Assembly (NCBI GenBank): GCA_016192145.1
Contig: JACPUT010000001.1
Location: 1 to 64,000, forward strand
Reading direction: 5' to 3'
Source: Acidobacteriota bacterium
GTDB taxonomy: Bacteria > Acidobacteriota > Holophagae > Holophagales > Holophagaceae
DNA: 64,000 bases
The translations under genes were made by a program, and so were the position numbers. Positions within the stretch are counted from its first letter, which is position 1. The number at the start of each line of letters is the position of its first letter. The notes under the pieces are model-generated. The model saw nothing but the letters and a program-made list of their open reading frames with translations. It did no database searches and was not told where the DNA came from. Of the stretch, positions 1 to 9,118 are shown piece by piece.

Positions 1-140
1 TCTTTAGATCCAACCCCTAAAGGCCGAATCCCAAATTATTCTGGTTTTTGTACGAACTTCACAAGATCACCACCCGAAAGTGGATCCCTCGAAAGCTCAA
101 AGGTTCTTCCTATTCTCTATCCGGTTGTCAAAGATGCCTG
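1..140 (-). promoter_or_regulatory. Probable rRNA operon leader with boxA-like antitermination element
   Basis: Read on the minus strand this stretch contains GCATCTTTGACAACCGG (137 down to 121), which resembles the bacterial boxA element (GCTCTTTAACAA type) found in 16S rRNA leaders and in 16S-23S spacers. It is followed by a purine-rich AT-richer leader reading out of the window to the left. Its composition differs clearly from the GC-rich genes around it. No rRNA sequence itself is visible, so the 16S gene would lie left of base 1. The call rests on the motif and composition only. Confidence 0.5.
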
Positions 141-207
141 CTTAGCAACTCAAGGCTTTTCAGCACTTTCGCGCTTTCCGTCGTGGCCTCAACCGCGCCG
201 GACATTC

Positions 208-235
208 AGACTACCACTCTGGTGGTGGAGTGCAA
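208..235 (-). promoter_or_regulatory. Possible promoter for the leftward rRNA-type transcript
   Basis: On the minus strand TTGCAC (235-230) and TAGTCT (213-208) are separated by 16 bases, upstream of the boxA-like element. The -10 match is weak (TA---T). The rest of 1-321 holds no gene; galU starts at 322 on the plus strand without a clear Shine-Dalgarno sequence. Confidence 0.25.
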
Positions 236-321
236 GCACAAATTTTCGCGGGGCCGCCCTGGGGCTGGGTTGACGGTCGATTCTCCGTGATTTCCCAAGG
301 GGTTTTTGCGAACCTACGCCC

Positions 322-1188
322 ATGAGCATCATCCGCAAGGCCGTCATCCCCGTCGCGGGCCTGGGGACCCGCTTCCTCCCCATCACGAAAGCTCAACCCA
401 AGGAAATGTTGCCTTTGGTCGACAAACCCGTGATCCAACACGTGGTGGAGGAGGCCATCCGCGCGGGGGTGGACAGCATCGTGCTCGTCACCGGCCGCGG
501 GAAGCAGGCCATCGAGAATCACTTCGACGTGGCCTATGAACTCGAGGACACCCTGCAGCGGCGCGGGAAGACGGAGGATCTCCAGACGGTACGCGGGGTC
601 ACCGCCCTCAGCCAATTCGCCTACGTTCGACAGGGCGAGCCGCTGGGGCTTGGCCATGCGGTGCTCTGCGCGCGACATGCGGTGGGCAATGAGCCCTTCG
701 CGCTGCTCCTCGGGGATGACGTTTTCGCCGAAGAGCATCCCGCCCTCGAATCCCTGGTGGCCGCCTACGAACGGACGGGCAAAAGCGTGGTGGGCGTACA
801 GGAAGTCCCCCTGGAGCATGTTTCCCGCTACGGCATCGTGAACGCGCCCAAGGATGCCACGACAGTGTGGGACGTCACCCGGATCGTGGAGAAGCCCAAA
901 CCCGCGGATGCCCCCAGTCGCTTCGCGGTGGTGGGCCGCTACATCCTCTCCCCCCGGGTCTTCGAGCATCTGGCGGCCCTGGAGCCCGGGGTCGGCGGCG
1001 AGTATCAACTCACGGATGCCCTCATGGAACTCGCGGAGGAAGGCCAGCTCGTCGCATGCCCCATCCCCGCCAAGCGGTTCGACACGGGCAACAAGCTCGA
1101 TTACCTCAAGGCCAATGTGGAATTCGCCCTCAAGCGGGAGGATCTCGGTGCCGACTTCCTCGCCTACCTGCGTGAAGTCGTGAAGTGA
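322..1188 (+). CDS. galU: UTP--glucose-1-phosphate uridylyltransferase
   Basis: This cytosolic enzyme makes UDP-glucose from UTP and glucose-1-phosphate, feeding glycan and envelope synthesis. The 288-residue length is normal for bacterial GalU. The nucleotide-binding loop AGLGTRFLPITKAQPKEMLP lies near residue 11, followed by the VDKPVIQ segment, a GDDVF metal-site region near residue 130 and VEKP near residue 190. The start ATG has only a weak upstream purine run. It converges with mnmG, the two stop codons being 3 bases apart. UDP-glucose supply fits the large sugar-nucleotide locus further right, but galU is not part of that operon. Confidence 0.95.
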   Translation: MSIIRKAVIPVAGLGTRFLPITKAQPKEMLPLVDKPVIQHVVEEAIRAGVDSIVLVTGRGKQAIENHFDVAYELEDTLQRRGKTEDLQTVRGVTALSQFAYVRQGEPLGLGHAVLCARHAVGNEPFALLLGDDVFAEEHPALESLVAAYERTGKSVVGVQEVPLEHVSRYGIVNAPKDATTVWDVTRIVEKPKPADAPSRFAVVGRYILSPRVFEHLAALEPGVGGEYQLTDALMELAEEGQLVACPIPAKRFDTGNKLDYLKANVEFALKREDLGADFLAYLREVVK

Positions 1189-1191
1189 TCC

Positions 1192-3075
1192 TTAGGCGCT
1201 GCGCCGCTTCTCGATCATCAGATGCAGCAGCGTCACCGCCGCGGGGGTGATGCCGGGGATTCGGCTCGCCTGGCCGAGCGTCTCGGGTCGGTGCAGGAGG
1301 AGTTTCTCCTTCACTTCCCTGCTGAGGCTGGGTAGGGATTCGATCACCATGTCCCCCGGGATGCGGACCGCGTCCCAATCGCGGTGATGTTCCAGGAGCC
1401 GGCTTTCCCGTTCCCGGTATCCGGCGTAACGGAGTTCGAAGAGAAGCAGATCCCTTTCCCAGGTGGGGTCCCAGGCAGGCTGCGGGTCCCGCCACCCCTC
1501 CAGCATCCCCAGGCTTTCGTCGGCATGCTTGGTCGTCATCTGCTGCCGCCGGAAGAGCTCGGAGAGGCTGAGGCCAGCCTTCAGGGAGAGCCCGGCAGCT
1601 TCCGCGACGGGCCCAAACACGCTGCTCTGGGTCACCCAGACTTCATCGCACTGCGCCCGAAGGCGGGCCCGGCGGTGAAGCTTGTCCTCGACCCGGGACA
1701 GTTCCGAGGGCAGCAGCGCCCCGATCGCCCGGGCATGCTCCAGGAGCCGGGCATCCGCCAGATCGCAGGCCAGCCCGAGGCGGTGCTCCGCCCGGGCCGT
1801 GAGCATGCGATAGGGCTCGTCAGTTCCCTTGGTGACGAGATCATCCACCATCACGCCGAGGTAGGCTTCATCCCGCCGGAGGACGAGGGCCTCCTTCTCC
1901 AACAGCCACCGCGCCGCGTTCAGCCCGGCCAGGAACCCCTGCCCGGCCGCCTCCTCGTAGCCGGTGGTGCCGTTGATCTGGCCCGCGAACCAGACGCCCT
2001 CCAATTCCCCCATGCCGAGGTCCCGCCTCAGCTGCAGGGGATCGAAGGCGTCGTACTCGATGGCGTATCCCGGGCGCAGGATCTCCGCCCGCTCAAACCC
2101 TTCGAGGCTGTGGACCATGCCCTCCTGGACATCCGGAGGCATGGAGGTGGAGAGGCCGGAGAGGTAGATCTCCTCCGTCTCCAGGCTCTCGGGTTCCACG
2201 AAGATCTGATGCCGCTCATGATCGGGGAACTTAACGTATTTATCCTCGATGCTCGGGCAATAGCGGGGTCCCACGCCCTCCACATGACCCCCATACATGG
2301 CGGAGCGATGGAGGTTCTCCCGCACGAGGGCCTCGGTCCGGGGGCTCGTGAAGGTGATGTGGCAGTGGACCTGGGGCTGGGGCAGGTGGTCCGTGAAGAA
2401 GCTGAAGGGGCGCGGGGGATCATCCCCAGGCTGGGGCATGAGGCGATCGAAATCGACGGTCGCCTTCGCGATGCGGGGGCTGGTGCCGGTCTTCAGCCGC
2501 CGATGCCGCAACCCCAGGGCCCGCAGCTGCAGGCCCAGGTGGGTGCTGGGGGGTTCGCCCGCCCGCCCCGCCTCATGGCGGCGCTCCCCGATGAGGATCT
2601 GGCCATTGAGGAAGGTCCCCGTGGTCACCACCACGGCATCGCAGGGGAGGATCGAACCGTCCAGCAGCTCCACGCCCTTCAGCCCCTTGGTGCCCGCCTC
2701 CCACAGCAGCTTCGCGGCCATGCCCTGGCGGAGCCGTAAATGGGGCGTGGCCTCGAGCAGGCGCCGCGCCGCGATCCGGTACTTCACCTTGTCCGCCTGG
2801 GCCCGGGGACCTCGAACGGCGAAGCCCCGGCTCTCATTCAGGATGCGGAAGTGGATCCCCGTGGCGTCGATGAGGCGCCCCATGGCCCCCCCCAGGGCGT
2901 CGATCTCGCGAACCATGTGGCCCTTGCCCACCCCGCCGATGGAGGGATTGCAGCTCATTTGGCCGATCTGGTCGAGGTTGAGGGTCAACAGGGTGGTGGG
3001 CACGCCGGACCTGGCCGCGATATGCGCCGCCTCGATCCCAGCGTGGCCTCCACCAATCACGACCAGGTGACGCAC
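1192..3075 (-). CDS. mnmG: tRNA uridine-5-carboxymethylaminomethyl modification enzyme MnmG (GidA)
   Basis: MnmG is the FAD protein that works with MnmE to install cmnm5 at U34 of tRNAs. The 627 residues match the family length. The N-terminal FAD motif GGGHAGIEAA, the signature PSIGGVGKGHMVREIDALGG and the C-terminal EEAAGQGFLAG region are all present. I place the start at the GTG at 3075, preceded by a GGGGGGAA run and beginning directly before the FAD strand (VRHLVVIGGG). An upstream in-frame ATG at 3150 would add 25 unrelated residues and run into the pssA start. It is divergent from pssA with a 65-base gap. Confidence 0.93.
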   Translation of the reverse strand: MRHLVVIGGGHAGIEAAHIAARSGVPTTLLTLNLDQIGQMSCNPSIGGVGKGHMVREIDALGGAMGRLIDATGIHFRILNESRGFAVRGPRAQADKVKYRIAARRLLEATPHLRLRQGMAAKLLWEAGTKGLKGVELLDGSILPCDAVVVTTGTFLNGQILIGERRHEAGRAGEPPSTHLGLQLRALGLRHRRLKTGTSPRIAKATVDFDRLMPQPGDDPPRPFSFFTDHLPQPQVHCHITFTSPRTEALVRENLHRSAMYGGHVEGVGPRYCPSIEDKYVKFPDHERHQIFVEPESLETEEIYLSGLSTSMPPDVQEGMVHSLEGFERAEILRPGYAIEYDAFDPLQLRRDLGMGELEGVWFAGQINGTTGYEEAAGQGFLAGLNAARWLLEKEALVLRRDEAYLGVMVDDLVTKGTDEPYRMLTARAEHRLGLACDLADARLLEHARAIGALLPSELSRVEDKLHRRARLRAQCDEVWVTQSSVFGPVAEAAGLSLKAGLSLSELFRRQQMTTKHADESLGMLEGWRDPQPAWDPTWERDLLLFELRYAGYRERESRLLEHHRDWDAVRIPGDMVIESLPSLSREVKEKLLLHRPETLGQASRIPGITPAAVTLLHLMIEKRRSA

Positions 3076-3140
3076 CCGTTCCCCCCAATCCTCCAGGATA
3101 CCTTGAGGGTTCCGGAGGGCTCCCCATGTAAAATACAGCC

Positions 3141-3974
3141 ATGAGCCCACGACTGAGCCCCGAGGAACGTCGGGAACGCCGCCGCCGCGCGATGCAGCGA
3201 TCCAAGTTCGCCCTTCCTTCCGGCATCACGCTGCTGTCCGTGTTCTGCGGGTTCAGCAGCGTGGTGATGAGCCTCAACGCGGCCTCGGATCACCCGGAGT
3301 ACTACTTCCGCATGGCCGCCCTGTTCCTGGTGCTGGCGGGGTTCTTCGATGGCATGGATGGGCGCGTGGCCCGCATGACCAACACCGCCACGGAGTTCGG
3401 GGTGCAGCTGGACAGCCTGGCCGACGTCGTCAGCTTCGGCATGGCCCCGGCGATCCTCGCCTACCGCTATGGATTCTTCCAACTGGGGTTCAACGACCCC
3501 CAGATCCGGTACGTCGGCTGGGCCGCCAGCTTCTTCTTCATCGCCTGCGGAGCCCTTCGGCTGGCCCGTTTCAACGTGCAGGTGGGCAGCGTGGACAGCC
3601 GCTTCTTCGTGGGCACCCCCATCCCCGTGGGCGCTGCCTGCATCGCCTCCGTGATCCTCTGCTGGCCCGCCAGCCCCCAAACCGCGACCCATGCCTACCT
3701 CTTCGCCGGTGAGCTCTTCCTCGTGGGCCTGCTGATGGTGAGCACCATCCGCTTCCCCAGCTTCAAGAAGAAATCCACCAGCCCCCGGGCCATGACCCGC
3801 ACCTTGGCCATGGTGGCCCTGCTGCTCAGCCTCCTCATCATCTACCGCGAGCGGTTCCTCGTCGGATTCTTCGCCGCCTACATCCTCAGCTCCCTATTGA
3901 TGAACCTCGGCTGGAAACTCGGGTGGCGGGGCGTGGCACCCCCGGTGGACGGCGACGAAGCGACCGTCCACTAG
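3141..3974 (+). CDS. pssA: CDP-diacylglycerol--serine O-phosphatidyltransferase
   Basis: This membrane enzyme makes phosphatidylserine, the precursor of phosphatidylethanolamine, from CDP-diacylglycerol and serine. The CDP-alcohol phosphatidyltransferase signature DG-x2-AR-x8-G-x3-D-x3-D is intact at about residues 70-95 (DGMDGRVAR, then EFGVQLDSLAD). About eight hydrophobic segments follow a basic N-terminus (EERRERRRRAMQRSK). The length of 277 residues suits the Bacillus-type (type II) PssA rather than the E. coli phospholipase-D-like enzyme. The start ATG lacks a strong ribosome binding site; TAAAAT lies just upstream. The first ABC cassette follows 30 bases downstream. Confidence 0.92.
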   Translation: MSPRLSPEERRERRRRAMQRSKFALPSGITLLSVFCGFSSVVMSLNAASDHPEYYFRMAALFLVLAGFFDGMDGRVARMTNTATEFGVQLDSLADVVSFGMAPAILAYRYGFFQLGFNDPQIRYVGWAASFFFIACGALRLARFNVQVGSVDSRFFVGTPIPVGAACIASVILCWPASPQTATHAYLFAGELFLVGLLMVSTIRFPSFKKKSTSPRAMTRTLAMVALLLSLLIIYRERFLVGFFAAYILSSLLMNLGWKLGWRGVAPPVDGDEATVH

Positions 3975-4004
3975 CACCTGGAGCCTAGGCGATTGGAGTC
4001 CCGC

Positions 4005-4697
4005 ATGCGCGTCCTGGAGACCGAAGGCCTCTTCAAGCGGTACGGAGATCGCACCGTGCTGCAGCGGATCACCCTCCGGGTGGGGAAGGGGGAGCGGCTG
4101 GCCCTGTTGGGCCCCAGCGGCTGCGGCAAGACCACCCTGCTGAACATCCTCGGCGGCCTCGATCGCCCGGATAGCGGGTCCGTGAAACTGGAGGGGGAGG
4201 ATCTGAGCCGGGCCACCCCCGAGCGGGTCGCGGAGCTGCGCCGGATGCGCATCGGCACCATCTTCCAGTTCTTCCACCTGATCCCCCACCTCACGGCCCT
4301 GGAAAACGTGATGCTGCCCTTGCAGCTCCTGAACCGGAAACCCATGGAGGCCCGGCGCCGCGCCGAGGATCTGCTCCTGGCCGTGGGCCTGATGGATCGA
4401 ATCTTCGCCTGGCCCCATCAGCTCTCCAGCGGTGAGATGCAGCGGGTGGCCGTGGCCCGGGCCCTCTCCGCCCGGCCAGCGGTGCTCCTGGCCGATGAGC
4501 CCACGGGCAACCTCGACCGCAAGAGCGGCGAAGCCGTGCTGGGCCTCCTTCAGGATTTGACCGACAAGGAGGGCACCGCCCTCGTGATGGTCACCCACAG
4601 CGAGGCCGCGACCAAGGTCTGCCATCGGGTCCTTCGCCTGGAGGACGGGTATTTGGTGGATGACGCGCTCAAGGCCCAGGTCGCGGGGCGGAAATGA
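4005..4697 (+). CDS. ABC transporter ATP-binding protein, LolD/MacB type (cassette 1)
   Basis: This is the ATPase subunit partnering the permease that overlaps its stop codon (ATGA). Of 230 residues, Walker A is GPSGCGKTT near residue 40, followed by the Q-loop region FQFFHL, the signature LSSGEMQRV, Walker [13 protein letters not shown], and the switch histidine in VTHS. These are typical of the LolD/FtsE/MacB/AttE class, which drives lipoprotein or substrate extrusion rather than import. I chose the ATG at 4005 because TTGGAG lies six bases upstream; a TTG at 3993 in frame is part of that site. It is closely similar to the ATPase at 8450-9118. Confidence 0.93.
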   Translation: MRVLETEGLFKRYGDRTVLQRITLRVGKGERLALLGPSGCGKTTLLNILGGLDRPDSGSVKLEGEDLSRATPERVAELRRMRIGTIFQFFHLIPHLTALENVMLPLQLLNRKPMEARRRAEDLLLAVGLMDRIFAWPHQLSSGEMQRVAVARALSARPAVLLADEPTGNLDRKSGEAVLGLLQDLTDKEGTALVMVTHSEAATKVCHRVLRLEDGYLVDDALKAQVAGRK

Positions 4698-7261
4698 AGG
4701 GCCCGCTCGGCCGGAACCTGATTGGTCGCGCGCTTCGCTGGGAATGGGGCCGGACCCTGCTCGCCCTCCTCAGCATCGCCTTGGGCGTGGCCGTGTTCCT
4801 CGGCATCCGGCTGGCCAATCGCGCCGCCATCGCCAGCTTCGAGTCCTATGCCCAGGGGGCGGGCCTCGGGGCGACTTGGGTGATCCGCTCCGAATCCGGC
4901 GGGTTCCCCGAGGAAAAGCTCACCACGCTCGAGCCCCTGAGGGCCGCCGCGAAGCTGCACCCGGTTTTGGAGGGCGCCTTCACCCGGCTGGACCGGGAAC
5001 CCTTTCAGTTGCTGGGGTTGGATTTAGTAGAGGAAGGCCCGCGGTTCCTGGGGCGCCGCGCTCCCGCCAAGGACGCCAAGGCACTGGCCCAGGGCCTGGA
5101 TACCCTGCTCGCCCCGATCCAGAACCCGGAAGTCGTCTGGATCACCGAGCGGTTGGCGCGGGAGGAGGGATATCGGCCGGGTAGCCTCATCGAGGGCTGG
5201 GTGGACGATCGGCTCGTGCGTTTCCAGGTGGGGACCTTCATCCCCGAAAGCCCGGAATCCCGGCCCCTCGCCCGGAACGTCATCCTGCTGGACCTCCCCG
5301 CCTTGCAGGCCCACCTGCACCGGGGGGGCCTGATCGATCGCGTCGAGCTCTACGGCCGCCCGGGGATCTCCCCTGATTCCCTCCGGGAGACCGCCCTCCG
5401 TCTGCTTCCACCGGGACTCGCCATCGAGCCCGCGGAACTGCGGATCTCGGCGGGCAGCGGCCTGAGCGAGGCCTACCGCTTCAACCTCACCCTGATGAGC
5501 GTGGTGTCCCTCATCGTGGGGGCCTTCCTCCTCTTCCAGGCTTTCGACGCGGCCGTGTACCGGCGCCGGGAAACCTGGGCCACCCTGCGGGCCCTGGGGG
5601 CCTCCTCCGGCCTGATCCAACGGCTGGTGCTCAAGGAGGCCCTCGTCATCGGCGCCCTGGGCAGCGCCGCCGGCGTCGGCCTGGGTTGGCTCATGGCCCA
5701 GACGGCGGTGCAGGTGGTGAGCCGCACCTTGAGGTTGCACTACGGGCTCAGCAACGCGACCTCCGCGGACCTGCTTCCCGAGGAGACCCTGATCGCCTTC
5801 GGCGTCGGCCTGGCCGCCTGCTTGGTCGCCGCCTGGATTCCCGCGCGCAGGGCCTCCATCACCCCGCCGATTCCCTTGCTCAAGCGGGGTGCCGAGGTGC
5901 TTCCGATCCGCTGGAAACCGCTCGCCCTCGGCGGGGTGATCCTACTCTTGGCCGGATTGTCATTGCCCACCTTCCTCCGCCTGAGCCCGGGCATCTCCTG
6001 GCACGCCTATCTCGGGACGGCCCTCGTCCTGCTGGGTGGAAGCCTGGCCGGCATCGCCATCCTCCCCTGGCTCGGGAGGTCGGGCCGAACGGCGGGCGAT
6101 TGGATCTGGAAGCTCCGCCTCCGCCCCCTCCAATACCCCACCGCCCGCCATGCCTTCACGGTGGCCGCCCTGGCGGTGGCCGTGGGCATGGCCACGGGCG
6201 TGGGCATCATGGTGCGGAGCTTTGAACACACCCTCGATGCCTGGATCGTGGCGAGCCATCAGGCCGATCTCTACGTCACCCCGCTGGGCAGCGCCGGGGC
6301 CAGTGCCCACCGCCTCTCTGCGGAGCGCGTCCGCGCCCTGGCCTCGGATCCCTCCGTGGCCGCCACGGACCCCTTTCAGCGCATTCCGGTTCTGCTGAAC
6401 GGGGACACCAGCTACCTGGGAAGCCATGACTTCGAAGTGCTCGCACCCCGCGGGGCCTTCCTCATGAGCCGCGGGGGATCCCCCCAGGATGTGCTGAACC
6501 GGGTCCACGCCGGTGGCCTCCAGGATTCGGGCGCCCTGATCAGCGAGAGCTTCGCGACCCGGTTCCACACGGACCTCGGACATGAACTGGCCATCCCCAC
6601 CCCCCAGGGGCCCCGCACGGTGAAGGTGCGCGGCGTCTTCAAGGATTACGGCACGGAGCATGGCTCGATCCTCATCGACCGCCCGGTGTTCCAGGCCTGG
6701 TTCCAAGACGACCGTCCCGCGGGGCTCGCCTTGTTCCTCAAGCCCGGGGAGTCCATCCCGGCCCAGGCCCGCCGCCTGGCGCTCGCCAACCCCGGCCTCA
6801 AGGTGCAGACCCAGGCCGAGAACCGTGAACAGGGGCGGGATCTGTTCCGCAAGACCTTCGGAATCACCTACGCGCTGGAATTCATCGCCCTGGTCGTCGC
6901 CCTGGTCGGCCTCATCCAGGCCGTGCTCGGCCTCTCCCTGGCGCGCCGATCCGAGTTGTGGACGCTGCGGGCCCTGGGGGCCACCGAGCGGGAAATCGCC
7001 CGGATCCTCCTGGGCGAGGGCCTCGGTATGGCCTCCGCCGGTTTGGGCGCAGGCCTGCTGCTTGGAAGCCTCATGGCCCACATCCTCGTGAACCAGCTCC
7101 AGCCCATGAAGTTCGGGTGGTCCTTGGACTTCCGGGTGCCCTGGATGCTCTTCGGGGCCTTCTGCATCCTCAGCCTCGGGGTGGCCGCGCTGGCCATCAT
7201 CCCCGCCACCCGGTGGGGCTCGCGGCTCAAGGTCGATCGGGAAGCCGAGGAGGGCGCATGA
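4694..7261 (+). CDS. FtsX-like ABC transporter permease (cassette 1)
   Basis: An 855-residue inner-membrane permease with the two-FtsX-domain layout of the AttF/AttG- and LolC-like families. One membrane segment sits near residues 15-40, then a periplasmic domain. Two four-helix FtsX domains follow, starting near residue 265 (LMSVVSLIVGAFLLFQAFD) and near residue 735, with an inner membrane pair between. The EARRA-like coupling feature AAWIPARRAS is visible near residue 385. It overlaps the ATPase stop by ATGA and the next gene's start by ATGA. It is about as long as, and clearly paralogous to, the permease at 9115-11676. The substrate is not evident. Confidence 0.9.
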   Translation: MKGPLGRNLIGRALRWEWGRTLLALLSIALGVAVFLGIRLANRAAIASFESYAQGAGLGATWVIRSESGGFPEEKLTTLEPLRAAAKLHPVLEGAFTRLDREPFQLLGLDLVEEGPRFLGRRAPAKDAKALAQGLDTLLAPIQNPEVVWITERLAREEGYRPGSLIEGWVDDRLVRFQVGTFIPESPESRPLARNVILLDLPALQAHLHRGGLIDRVELYGRPGISPDSLRETALRLLPPGLAIEPAELRISAGSGLSEAYRFNLTLMSVVSLIVGAFLLFQAFDAAVYRRRETWATLRALGASSGLIQRLVLKEALVIGALGSAAGVGLGWLMAQTAVQVVSRTLRLHYGLSNATSADLLPEETLIAFGVGLAACLVAAWIPARRASITPPIPLLKRGAEVLPIRWKPLALGGVILLLAGLSLPTFLRLSPGISWHAYLGTALVLLGGSLAGIAILPWLGRSGRTAGDWIWKLRLRPLQYPTARHAFTVAALAVAVGMATGVGIMVRSFEHTLDAWIVASHQADLYVTPLGSAGASAHRLSAERVRALASDPSVAATDPFQRIPVLLNGDTSYLGSHDFEVLAPRGAFLMSRGGSPQDVLNRVHAGGLQDSGALISESFATRFHTDLGHELAIPTPQGPRTVKVRGVFKDYGTEHGSILIDRPVFQAWFQDDRPAGLALFLKPGESIPAQARRLALANPGLKVQTQAENREQGRDLFRKTFGITYALEFIALVVALVGLIQAVLGLSLARRSELWTLRALGATEREIARILLGEGLGMASAGLGAGLLLGSLMAHILVNQLQPMKFGWSLDFRVPWMLFGAFCILSLGVAALAIIPATRWGSRLKVDREAEEGA

Positions 7262-8427
7262 AGCGGAATCCGCGGATCTTCCAGTGCCTGGCGCTCGGCT
7301 CCGGGGCCCTGGGCCTGCTCCCCGCCCTGACCGCCCAGGTGACCCCCGGGAAATCCAGTCCATCGCCCGTGATCACCAACTCGAATCTCGAGCAGTTCAA
7401 ACCCTCGGCCGCCACGGGGATGAGCGGAGCCGTGGCATCGGCCTCCAGCCTGCGGTTTTCCGGCCCCCCCCTGGAGCTCCCGGCGGACCGGGGAGCCCAC
7501 CCTTCGGCGATTCGGGAGCGGTGGTCGCTGAAGGGGATCCTCCGGGAACCTTCCGGACGGCGCATCCCCTTCCAGATCACTTTCCAGGCCCGCCGGCAGG
7601 GCAACACCCCGCGTTCCGAGACCTGGAGCCGCACCGAGATCCTCACCGCCCGGGCGGCCCTGCTTCCCGGGGCCGGTTCGCCTCCCCTGAGCGACTCCCG
7701 GATGGCCCGTCTCGGCCCTGGCGCGCGCACCTCGGAGGGCCGCGTCAGCTTGAAATGCGATGGCTGGTCCCTTCTCGATCCTGGAGATGGGCGGCTCCAT
7801 CTCGACCTGCCCCTCCAGGGCGGCCACCTGATCCTGACGCTGGCCTACAAGGGAGAGCCCCTCTCCCTTCCGAGGGTCGCCCCAGGCGATCCGATCCAGC
7901 GGACCCTCAGGCCCCAGCTGGAAGTCCAAGGTCGCCTGGATATGGCCGGACACCGGCCCCTTCCCGTCAAGGGGAGGGGGGCGCTGCTTCAGGAGTGGGG
8001 TCCCGACCTCCCCCCCGCCATGTCCGGTTGGGATACCCTCCTGACCTTCTTCGAGGATGGGCGCAGCCAGCTTTACCTGGGGCTGCGCTCCGCCGCGAAG
8101 TCCGATCCGCCCGCCTCCCTCCTGCTGGAGTTCGACGCCCAGGGATGGCCCAGCCAGCTCAGCCAAGCTGCCCCGCTCCGCCCCCAACGGACCTGGACGA
8201 GCCCCTTCAGCCAGGCGCGCTATTCGATCTCCGTCCAGATCCCAACCCCGCTTCAACCGCTCACCTTCGAGCCCCTGAACGTCGATCAGGAATGGCGCGG
8301 CGAGTGGACGGGCGCCTTGACGCTCTGGAGCGGAGCCGGCCGGATGAAGGATCCCAGGGGCATCATCCTCGGGGACGCCTTCCTGGAACTCGCGGGGAAC
8401 GCCCACCCCGTCCAGGGCCGTTACTGA
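7258..8427 (+). CDS. Divergent AttH/CrtC-like lipocalin-fold exported protein (cassette 1)
   Basis: A 389-residue protein with a signal peptide (MKRNPRIF, hydrophobic core, cut near LTAQ) and its start overlapping the permease stop (ATGA). By eye it matches the AttH protein at 11673-12734 at both ends. Near residue 75, ADRGAHPSAIRERWSLKG aligns with EDHGNHPGFRTEWWYWTG. The C-termini GDAFLELAGNAHPVQGRY and GRAYVELTGYAHSLKGRF also align. The EWWYWTG signature is therefore degraded to ERWSLKG, and the middle is longer and divergent. In AttH families this protein accompanies an ABC exporter; its role here is inferred from context. Loss of the aromatic motif may mean a changed ligand. Confidence 0.75.
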   Translation: MKRNPRIFQCLALGSGALGLLPALTAQVTPGKSSPSPVITNSNLEQFKPSAATGMSGAVASASSLRFSGPPLELPADRGAHPSAIRERWSLKGILREPSGRRIPFQITFQARRQGNTPRSETWSRTEILTARAALLPGAGSPPLSDSRMARLGPGARTSEGRVSLKCDGWSLLDPGDGRLHLDLPLQGGHLILTLAYKGEPLSLPRVAPGDPIQRTLRPQLEVQGRLDMAGHRPLPVKGRGALLQEWGPDLPPAMSGWDTLLTFFEDGRSQLYLGLRSAAKSDPPASLLLEFDAQGWPSQLSQAAPLRPQRTWTSPFSQARYSISVQIPTPLQPLTFEPLNVDQEWRGEWTGALTLWSGAGRMKDPRGIILGDAFLELAGNAHPVQGRY

Positions 8428-8449
8428 ACCTCGGGAGACAGGGGCACGG

Positions 8450-9118
8450 ATGCTGTTGGAGGCGAAGGGCCTGGGCAAGCGCTACGGTACCCGGTGGGTG
8501 CTGAAGGATCTCGATCTGCAGGTGGCCGCCGGAGATCGGGTGGCCCTCCTCGGCCCCAGCGGCTGCGGCAAGAGCACCCTGCTGAATCTCATGGGGGGGC
8601 TCGATCGCGGTGACGAGGGCTCCCTCACCCTCGATGGCGAGGACCTCGGGGCCGTCTCCGCAAAACGGCTCGCCCGGATCCGGCGCGAGCGCCTCGGCAC
8701 CATCTTCCAGTTCTTCCACCTGCTGCCCGCCTTAACGGTGAGGGAGAACGTCGAGCTGCCCCTGCGGATGGCCGGGCGCCCCGCCCGGGAGGCCAGGGCC
8801 CGGGCCGCGGAGCTCCTCGAGGCCGTTGGCCTCATTCCCCGGGCGGAGGCCTGGACCCCGGAGCTCAGCGGGGGCGAGATGCAGCGGGTGGCCGTGGCCC
8901 GCGCCCTGGCCCCGCGCCCGGCCCTGCTCCTGGCCGACGAGCCCACGGGCAACCTGGATCGGGAAAACGGAGAATCCGTGCTGGCCCTCCTGGCCCGCCT
9001 CACCGAGCTGGAAGGCGCGGCCCTCGTCCTCGTCACCCACAGCGAGGCCGCCGCCTCGATCTGCCCGCGGCGCCTCCACCTGCTGGACGGCCGCATCCAG
9101 GAAGGCGCCCGCCCGTGA
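8450..9118 (+). CDS. ABC transporter ATP-binding protein, LolD/MacB type (cassette 2)
   Basis: A 222-residue ATPase with Walker A GPSGCGKST near residue 38, the FQFFHL Q-loop, signature LSGGEMQRV, Walker [13 protein letters not shown] and the switch VTHS. It begins the second cassette 22 bases after the cassette 1 lipocalin gene and has a GGGAGACAGGGG purine run upstream of its ATG. Its stop overlaps the permease start as GTGA. It is the paralogue of the ATPase at 4005-4697, with nearly identical motif spacing, so the two modules arose by tandem duplication. Confidence 0.93.
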   Translation: MLLEAKGLGKRYGTRWVLKDLDLQVAAGDRVALLGPSGCGKSTLLNLMGGLDRGDEGSLTLDGEDLGAVSAKRLARIRRERLGTIFQFFHLLPALTVRENVELPLRMAGRPAREARARAAELLEAVGLIPRAEAWTPELSGGEMQRVAVARALAPRPALLLADEPTGNLDRENGESVLALLARLTELEGAALVLVTHSEAAASICPRRLHLLDGRIQEGARP

